Assembly (NCBI RefSeq): GCF_002776525.5
Contig: NC_045438.1
Coordinates: 148,902,095 to 148,966,094 of the forward strand
Length of the DNA stretch: 64,000 nt
Direction of reading: 5' to 3'
From: Piliocolobus tephrosceles
Lineage: Eukaryota; Chordata; Mammalia; Primates; Cercopithecidae
Part shown: piece after piece, positions 56,421-64,000 of the stretch
Numbering within the stretch: the first letter of the stretch is position 1
How the letters are laid out: the number at the start of each line of letters is the position of its first letter
Position numbers and translations under genes: made by a program
The notes under the pieces: generated by a model
Database searches by the model: none
What the model was told of the DNA's origin: nothing
What the model saw: the letters and a program-made list of their open reading frames with translations, nothing else

Positions 56421-57884
56421 CACAGAAATTTGCTCATCTCAGTATATAAGGCCCTTCTGCTCTAGCTCTCTAGCATCTAAATGCTTTGTGTTCTACCCAG
56501 CCATGTATAAAATATGTTCCTTTGATGTGAAGAATAACTTCCTGATTGGGATTGAGCTGAAATGGGGCCCTCCTTTGGGCAGAAACATAAATGACATCAT
56601 AATTCCTGCGAAACATTTACATCTTCCCGGGCTGCATCACCTGAAAATTTTGCTTTGTAATCAATTTTATACTCACTGTCACTTGGGCTCGAATTCCTCT
56701 TTATTAAGGATTAGATGAGACGTTGGTGAGGGGCTGGGAGGAGAGAGAGAGAGACAGCACGGGCATGAATCTTTTTTATGTGTAGGTACCTATGCGTGTG
56801 TATGATTAAGCAGAATATATTTATTTTATAATTAAGCATAATCTTTATTCCTTTAATAGCAGTACTATTACGTGTATCTGGTCCATCAGCAAGTATGAAA
56901 TATTAATTTGTAATATGTTTCCTTTGTCAATGACCCTCTCCCACACACACCAATGATCACTACTTAAATTTCATCGACTGTATTCTTAAAATTTCCAATC
57001 TGAGGACCTGTGAGAAAAGTTACAATTTAAGATCTTTGCTCACATCTTATTTTCATGTTAACCAGGCAGAACAGGCTGATTCAGATGTTTGGAAGCATCA
57101 GAGTACTTAATCTGTTACCACTGCTTTGCATCCTATCATGTTCTAGACTTCTTAGGAGCAATCTTTATTTATTTTTGGAGCTCACAGATTGCATTTGAAC
57201 GAGTCAGGAATATTTTCCAGCTTATTTTAGTTAACTTACTCATATTTTGCCCAAGTGGAGAAAAAATACACTGTTTTCCAAAGAGTTAGTATTAGTGCCA
57301 TTCTAGTGATAGAATATTATTTTACTTGATTACTCCAAAGACAAAAGAAATTCGCATATTTGTCTGGTTTCATACATGCACATGAAGGTATAGACCTGCC
57401 CAAATAGCGCATTTCTACTCATTAGATAAATCAAGTCAAAGCTCTCACTGAAATCTTGTGTTTTAATTTTACTTCTCACGCCTAAATACTTAATGTTTTT
57501 AAGTAATCCTTCTTCCTTGCGCTCATGAGTAAACCCACAAGCATTACTTCATCTTTAAGAGCTACTCGGGTGATAAATAGCCATGTTTGACTCAAAGCAT
57601 GCACTCCCAGTGATGATGGGACTAGTTGCCTGGTTATTTGTGGTTATTTTTATAGCACCTGTGGATTCTAAGATTGGTCATTTGTTTCATCAGAAGTATG
57701 TGTCATACATTTTTATTAATTCACTGAACACAGGTGTTTCCTGATTATCTACTTGATTAAGTACACATGGCTAGCAACCAAATTAGAACAGATAGAACCT
57801 TCCATGCTTACTTCCCTCCCCATATCCATTTTCATTATCATATAATGTAAAGCTAAATGGCTGCCCACTGTCTTGTTTTAATTT
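56421..57884. other. Unassigned sequence
   Basis: No gene or repeat confidently recognised. It includes a short (GA)n at about 56740-56753. Confidence 0.4.
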
Positions 57885-57970
57885 AGTAGAACCTAAAATC
57901 ACTCCAGACTCTTCTCAGTACCAAGCACAATGCCTATTGTTTGTTGAATGAATACATGAATGTATCACTG
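57885..57970 (+). mobile_element. L2 3' tip
   Basis: 'ccaagcacaatgcctattgt' and 'ttgttgaatgaatacatgaa' are the L2 terminus. Confidence 0.65.
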
Positions 57971-59515
57971 AATGTATGCATATATTTATGAATTCTTTTA
58001 TTATAAATGGTTACCACTAATGCCAGGACCATGGATAAACAATCCATGGATAAACTTTTATTTTTACTCTTATTTTAGTCTTCATTTGCAGATATTATTC
58101 TTAAGTATTCAGAGACTGTTGGAAGCAGCATGCAGCAGGGAGGAATAGAGATAAGGACTCTAACAAGGACCAAATCTTTCCACCCATTAATCAAACTCAT
58201 AATTCCCATTAAGACAGGTAAAACAATGAATAGCACTAAGGAAAAAATTACTTTATATCGTGAGCACATTTAAAAGCTAAAATCAGTGACGGGTGTCCCA
58301 GGGCACAGCAGAGATACTTCTAAAAGGCAAAGAAGTTTGAAGACTCTCATTAAGGAGATGTCGCCTGCATGCATAGATAAAACAGGAAAGAAAAATGTAT
58401 CTAAAGTTCCAAGGAAATGTAGCCCATATTCTTCCTCCCACTCTATTTCACTGAATGATTCTCTAAGTTACAATATGAATAAAATGGAGCTTGAAATAGA
58501 CAAAATGGGACTAAAGCTTTTTTTTTCCTTGTAATATCTTAATGGAATTGCTACTCCCTACCTTCTTCACAAAGATTATTTGGCTTTTCTATATACTTAG
58601 GAAGGAAAATTTTAAGTTTGTAGTTAATGTCACTTTCAGTACGTACCACCACTATGTTTCTAGATACCCTGTGTTTGGGGTATTCAGGGGATATATTTAT
58701 TTGGTCGTGCCTTACCCGTTTAGATTGGGTACCATTTGTACTTGCAAGCTTTAATGGAAATGATAGCTAAAATGTGAATGAATGCCTCCTTTGTGGGTAA
58801 AACTAAGCCTAGATGCCAACAGCTATAGCAGTTAAATATGCGCCAATTTTCATAAAAAGAGCAGCCATAGGCAATGAAGGCTGGGTTGAATACACAGAAA
58901 CAGAAAAAGCCTCCATGAGTTGCCTTCTCTACAGTCGGCATGCCTGCCTGCCTAACCCTTTACTAATGCTGTCCTTCACCCCATTGACAGATGCACACAC
59001 CCCTGTGCACATCCTGTGGCCAAAATGAGAGCAGAATTTCTCTTTTTCTCTCCTTTCCTCCTCTAGCAAAAAAAAGGTCAGCTCTGTTTTCTTAAAAGCA
59101 TATTTTTGAAAAATCATGCATCACTATTGGAATTCTCCAAATGACTGTATTTCAGATTCCAGAGAAGAGCGATTCCTAGAATGATTTGCACTTTAAGCAT
59201 GAAGGGTGACAGCCAAATGGCTCATGTGCCCAGTTAGCCATGTTAACTTCTAGTTTTTAAGTCTCCTAAAAGTGTAACACATTAAAAACTAAAACTAAGA
59301 TCAAACCAAAACAAAGAAAAACAAGATTCTCTATCATCTAATGCACAGATTTAAAAGCTTCCTGAACTGTCCTGACCTGGCCATTCTCATGAGGAAATTA
59401 TGTAAGGGGGTGGAAGACCCTTGTATTTTAGAATTTGCAACTTGGTAAGCTTTATCTCTAAGACAATGCAGGGTGACTTCTAAGCAAAATGCAGTCACTC
59501 ATTTCTTTTACTGAT
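57971..59515. other. Unassigned sequence
   Basis: Several 60-80 codon frames on both strands overlap. None is recognised. Confidence 0.4.
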
Positions 59516-59840
59516 TTAATGAACAAGTGCCAGGTCCTTGTTGGCTTGTAAAGAGTGCAGAACAAATTAAGATAGAGCCCCTTGTTCTTCAAGGAGTTCA
59601 TGGTGTAGTGAGGGAAATGGATACAAACATATAAAATTAAAATAATGTATTTATATATAAATACATTATTGAAAATGAGTTGTGGAAAGACAAAAGTAGG
59701 GTCAAGTAATTCAACCTGGAGTTGTTAAAAAGACTTCACAGATGAGCTGAGTCCTGAAGGATAAATGGTGACTTATCCAAGCAAAGAGAAGAGTATGTGG
59801 AAAGACATATAGTGTGACTGGCAACAAATTCACTAGAACT
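59516..59840 (+). repeat. Ancient interspersed repeat
   Basis: 'aacaagtgccaggtccttgt', 'cttcaaggagttcatggtgt', 'agtgagggaaatggatacaa' and 'gatgagctgagtcctgaagg' follow a common ancient repeat, interrupted by a TA-rich patch at 59642-59668. I cannot name the subfamily. Confidence 0.45.
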
Positions 59841-59867
59841 AACATGTAGGGTAGAGGAGACTAGATT

Positions 59868-60035
59868 TGCACTATCCAATAAGGTAGTCAATACAACATG
59901 TGTCTACTTAAATTTAAGCACTGATCACATTTCAAGTGTTCAATAACTACATGTGGCTAGTGGCTACTGTGCTGGATGGTGAAGATACAGAATTTGTCCA
60001 TCATAACAGCCAGTTCCATTGGGTGGTGCTAGTGT
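59868..60035. mobile_element. hAT-type DNA transposon
   Basis: 'gcactatccaataaggtagt', 'gatcacatttcaagtgttca' and 'ctacatgtggctagtggcta' match the same element family as the split copy at 19311-19835, in the opposite order. Confidence 0.65.
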
Positions 60036-60424
60036 AAAAATCAAGCAGAAAGTCAGGGTTGGATATGGATGGGGCATAATGAACACAGATATGTAGTTGA
60101 AACTGTGAGTGTGGCTTTATTCAGAGAGTAAAAAATGAGGAGAGAAGAGGGAGCCCTCTGGTGTACATCACCATTTAAGAGGATGGGGGAGTAGATGGTA
60201 TTAACAAATGAGCCCAACAGGAATGGCATGAAGAATGGAAAGCAGAGAAAGTAGCAAGGCAATGTCTGCAGACATCTGCAATTGTTAATGATGTGCAATA
60301 CTGTAGAAAATCTCAAGAAAACCAAAGCTTTATAATGAAAAATTAGGAAGACATCAGTGCTATTAGTGAAGATTGGTTAAGTGGCATTGTGTGTGTGTAT
60401 TGGAGTGGATGTGGTTAGAAGATA

Positions 60425-60662
60425 GGTTGAAGTATGAAGTGGATTGAATGGTGGCCCCAAAGACACATCCTTGTGACAACCAATAGAAGTTGACAAGAGG
60501 CAAGGAACAATTTTCCCCTTAAACCTCCAAAAGGAGCATGGTCCTACCAACACCCTGATTTCTGACTCCTGACTTCCAGAATTGTGAGGGAATAAAGTTC
60601 TATTGTTTTACATTGTCCAGTTTGTGCTAATTTTTTACAGCTACTACGGGAAGCTAATACAA
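60425..60662 (+). mobile_element. MLT1-type LTR, internally deleted
   Basis: Starts 'gtggattgaatggtggcccc', then 'aaagacacatccttgtgaca'. It ends 'attgtgagggaataaagttc', 'tattgttttacattgtccag' and 'gaagctaatac'. The middle is shorter than a full LTR. Confidence 0.62.
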
Positions 60663-61904
60663 AGGGTATTTAGGAGATAATGAGTAAAGAATGGAGAAAG
60701 TTTTGACAAATAGTTACAAACTCAAATGTTCTCAAGGGACAGGCAGATGAAATAAATAGCTGAAAATGAAAGTGGGAGGGGTAAAAACTGTGGAGAATTT
60801 GAGATTACATGTCCAGACTACCAAATCAACACACAGATTATATTTCCATACTCTGCCCCCTCCCATACCTACTGAACCTGATTTATTGGAATCTTTTTTT
60901 AAATTTCCATTCTCTCTTGCCTACGTAGCTTAGACTGTATGTTTAGCCATCTTAGCTAACTTGTCAAGTCATGTTATAATTCCTCTCGTTCTTTTTACCT
61001 TGTAGTGTAGGTTTCTTGTTTATTTCCTAAACCTGGTTAAATTCTTCTATTTCTCTACCCTTGGGATAATTTCCCAGTAACTATGATAATTTCTCCACTA
61101 CATACTCAAATTTGCTCAAAACACTTAGGTCCTCCCTACTGAGCACATTTGCTTTTATTTATCTCTAGTTTCTTCTAATTTCCTCTGCAGTAGCCATCCC
61201 AAAACGTTACTCTTGAGAACATAAAATCCATCTCTTTCATTTGTCGTTAATGAGAAAGTTGGGATTATCCAACATGCATGTCCTCATGTCCTCAATTCTT
61301 CTTCCTTCAGGGTCACAATTTCCTTATGCGGTTACTACATTCCATTGTCTTTTCTTTTTATCTTTGGGGATGTAGTGTCCTGTCCCATCTCAAGACTAAT
61401 TTTTCCACTCTCTGAAATGAGGCTTCGCTTTTTCTGTCTTTCTGAATATATGTGTTCCTCCCCACACTCTATATTCCCCTGATATTTTATTCACAGCCTT
61501 CCTCCCCTTGTTTTTTTTTTTTTTTTTTTTTTTTTTTCCTGTGGTTGATCTCATCCATCTTCCTGTGGTAATCTCATCCCAATTCTCAACTTCCTTCCTG
61601 AGCGCTCTCACTATTGGCCACCTCCAAGATAGGCTATAAAATTTCAAAGACTGAGCTTAAACTTATACTTATGGTCTTTCCCTCTAAACCCCATTTCACC
61701 TCAAGAATGCCCTATTTTTGCTGATACGGGGGAAATCCTCTCCGATGCATAGATTTGGAACCTGGGAATCAGCTTTCAGTGTGTACTTTCCCTGATCCAC
61801 CTCCCTCCATGTGCAGTCATTACAGATCATGGTACCTTCCACATTGTAGATGTTTAAAAGGCATTCACAGTGACTGATATAGACACTGGAATAAAGTGGA
61901 AAGA
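60663..61904. other. Unassigned sequence
   Basis: A T-run of about 28 at 61510-61537 stands without an Alu or L1 body. Just beyond it, two short direct repeats ('cctgtggt' and 'atctcatcc') occur near 61538-61580. Confidence 0.4.
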
Positions 61905-62105
61905 ACACTGCATTTTGAAACAGGAGGTTTGTACTTGAATCCTGGCTTGACCATTAAGTAACTTTGTGATCTCTGGCAAGTCACTGAACTTCTCTTTGCC
62001 TCAGTTTCCTGTCTCCAAAAAGGTGATAGCAATAATGATCTCAAAGGATTGTTGTGAGGTTACAGAGCCTAATATCATAAAAGTTCTTTGTAAATTCTAA
62101 AGTGA
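61905..62105 (+). mobile_element. MIR
   Basis: 'tacttgaatcctggcttgac', 'aagtcactgaacttctcttt', 'gcctcagtttcctgtctcca' and 'aaaggattgttgtgaggtta' give a near-complete MIR. Confidence 0.92.
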
Positions 62106-62316
62106 CATGGTTTGATTTAATCTTTGGTATAACCAGGGGTACATTCCCCAAATTGCTCTCATTCTCAGAAAAGATTTGTAAGAAAAACCAAATAGGGTTG
62201 GACCAGTTAAGAACCCCCCTTTTGCAACAGGCAAACTGTTCTCAATGGATCAAGTCCTGTATTAAGTTTGTCAGTTATTAGTTTGCACCCACATGAAATT
62301 GCTATCTATGTGGGTC

Positions 62317-62636
62317 TTTTCTTTTCTTTCTTTCTTTCTTTCTTTTTTTTTTTTTTGAGATGGAGTTTCACACTTGTTGCCCAGGCTGGAGTGTAGTGGC
62401 ACAATCTTGGCACACCACAACCTCCGCCTCCTGGGTTCAGTGATTCTCCAGCCTCAGCCTCCCGAGTAGCTGGGATTACAGGCATGCGCCACCACACCTG
62501 GCTAATTTTGTATTTTTAGTAGAGATGGAGTTTCTCCATGTTAGTCAGGCTGGTCTCGAACTCCCGACCTCAGGTGATCCGCCCTCCTTGCCTCCCAAAG
62601 TGCTGGGATTACAGGCGTGAGCCACCTTGCCTGGCC
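62317..62636 (-). mobile_element. AluS-type Alu with (TTTC)n tail
   Basis: Reverse Alu (body from 62357) from 'gagatggagtttcacacttg' to 'gagccaccttgcctggcc'. A weak duplication 'at(g/a)tgggt' flanks it. The (TTTC)n tail is at 62317-62342. Confidence 0.95.
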
Positions 62637-63935
62637 CATATGGGTAATTTTTAAGACAGTTATTGGAAACTGCATATGGTCCAAACTAGCAGTGATAATA
62701 CCTCCCTTTTGCATTTCCTCAGGAGAGTCTAGTCATTGGAAGTGCACATGGTTCCACTTGACATTGCACCGGTAAGTCCTTTGTGAATGATACTGGGGTG
62801 GAGGCAAAAGTTATGCCAGCCTCTGTCACTGTGCCTTCATCACCAGTGGTTCTGTCCATTTGGGGGCCATTATCTCTGTACACCACAGAATGAATGTGAG
62901 GGGTGAAACTGCTGATCCATCCACTGTAGTCATTTGGACTCATCAAGGGACAAAACACGTATCAGGTAATACTACTGTTATGATTAGCATTATTAGGTTC
63001 ATTATCGACATCAAGGTCCCTGATGTTTTATTAAGATGTGGAAGTCTTTAACTTACTAAATGAAGATGGTATTGTGTCTAATTTATCACATCTATTCTTT
63101 AATTTGCTGCTACTTATTCTAAGTGCTTAGGGCTTAGTGCTGAGGTCTATTGTGGCTTCCTTTCAGCTGACATCTTCTTAAAGAAAAATCTCCCTTCTTA
63201 TGTAGCCTAATAAATATCAACAAAATGAAATAAGATCATATCTTCCTTAACTGAAAGATATCTGATAGGAAGATAGGCCTGATAGGATTGCCTTTTGGAG
63301 TAGAGCTATCAACCTCAGAATGCAACTCTTATATTTAAATATAAAGCTCTAAAAGAGAACCTCATTTTCATATTGTGTGTCAGTGTTTATACATGTACAT
63401 TCAAAAAATGATTTTTTTTTTCAGTATGGGACACTTTTTACTTAACAAAACACTACAAGTAACCTTGACTGTACAGTGTAAGGCCCGTCGCCTCTTCAGA
63501 TTCTGCATCTTCCTGATTCTATACTCAATTAGGTGCAAACGCAAACTCCAGTTCTGGTGTTCTTATGTAGTGTTTAATTGTACAGATTCCATAAAAAATC
63601 ACTTAATATAAAGAAAACAAATACTCTTTTTTATTGCCTCACTAAATACTTTTGCCAGCAAATGCTTTGGGGGTGCTTTTTATTTATCGATTTTTTCACA
63701 ATGCCGGAGAGCTTTTGTCTTTTTTAGTGCTTTATATTTATGGTTGTGGGATGATCATTTTCTGGTTGGTTTCACATTGAGCTGTTTCAGAACTAGTTGG
63801 AGTAGTAATAGTTTCATACTGTTTTTACTTTCTCCCCCTGAGTCCTATGTTAAATCTTTTTCACTCTATCAGTGACACTGCAGTATATTATGCTACACAT
63901 TCTTAGGCTATTAACTTTGGGCACTGCTAATGAAT
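62637..63935. other. Unassigned sequence with one long minus-strand frame
   Basis: A 79-codon minus-strand open stretch (62719-62958) contains HIHSVVYRDNGPQMDRTTGD and similar protein-like text but starts with GTG, and I recognise no family. No repeat was recognised in the remainder. Confidence 0.4.
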
Positions 63936-63937
63936 TC

Positions 63938-63941
<4 letters not shown>

Positions 63942-63972
<31 letters not shown>
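63942..63972. repeat. (TA)n microsatellite
   Basis: About 15 TA units, 'catatatata ... tatatagcac'. Confidence 0.96.
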
Positions 63973-63973
<1 letters not shown>

Positions 63974-64000
63974 CACATAAAATATGTAAATGTTTCTTAT

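Overview
The window looks like primate nuclear DNA, a gene-poor intergenic or intronic stretch. It is AT-rich, has no dense coding, and is full of Alu, L1, MIR, L2, MaLR/ERVL LTR and DNA-transposon copies. One Alu (44302-44599) has the base pattern I associate with Old World monkey AluYRa elements and a perfect 16-bp target-site duplication (TSD), so a cercopithecid such as macaque or baboon is the best guess. No exon of a host gene could be supported. The only intact coding sequence is a retrocopy of DYNLL1 at 43296-43565. Family names rest on recognising consensus features by eye, not on a repeat-library search.

Layout. 0-4 kb: an ERVL-type LTR ending in a CA/CG repeat, three Alus, a 400-base assembly gap inside a pyrimidine-rich microsatellite, and an MST-type LTR. 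4-11 kb: a short L1 tail with a second A-run, two MLT1 LTRs, ancient repeat and an old Alu. 11-24 kb: scattered Alus, MIR and L2, a Tigger element nested in a hAT element, and a tiny L1 with a possible 3' transduction. 24-33 kb: the most repeat-packed zone, with two reverse-strand L1 3' segments (one 2.4 kb with broken ORF2), a MaLR element carrying a nested ERV1-type LTR, and a diverged local duplication. 33-42 kb: mostly unassigned sequence with MER5A, MIR, L2 and a possible reverse-strand retrocopy end. 42-49 kb: an L1 tail, the DYNLL1 retrocopy, the monkey AluY, and nested LTRs. 49-64 kb: sparse Alus, L2, MLT1 and a second hAT element in otherwise unassigned sequence.

Nothing here works together as a pathway or operon. 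I found no CRISPR array, tRNA, rRNA, or new multi-gene system. The most interesting non-routine signal is a cluster of short duplicated segments between 45.5 and 48.3 kb. A 32-bp perfect direct copy lies one base from a 22-bp inverted copy inside a TA repeat, and a separate 44-bp near-copy sits nearby. Together they look like local template-switch insertions. Other points worth a look are the intact DYNLL1 copy that landed beside a TATA-like string, two L1 tails with possible short 3' transductions, and an unidentified retrocopy-like 3' end near 39.1-39.7 kb.
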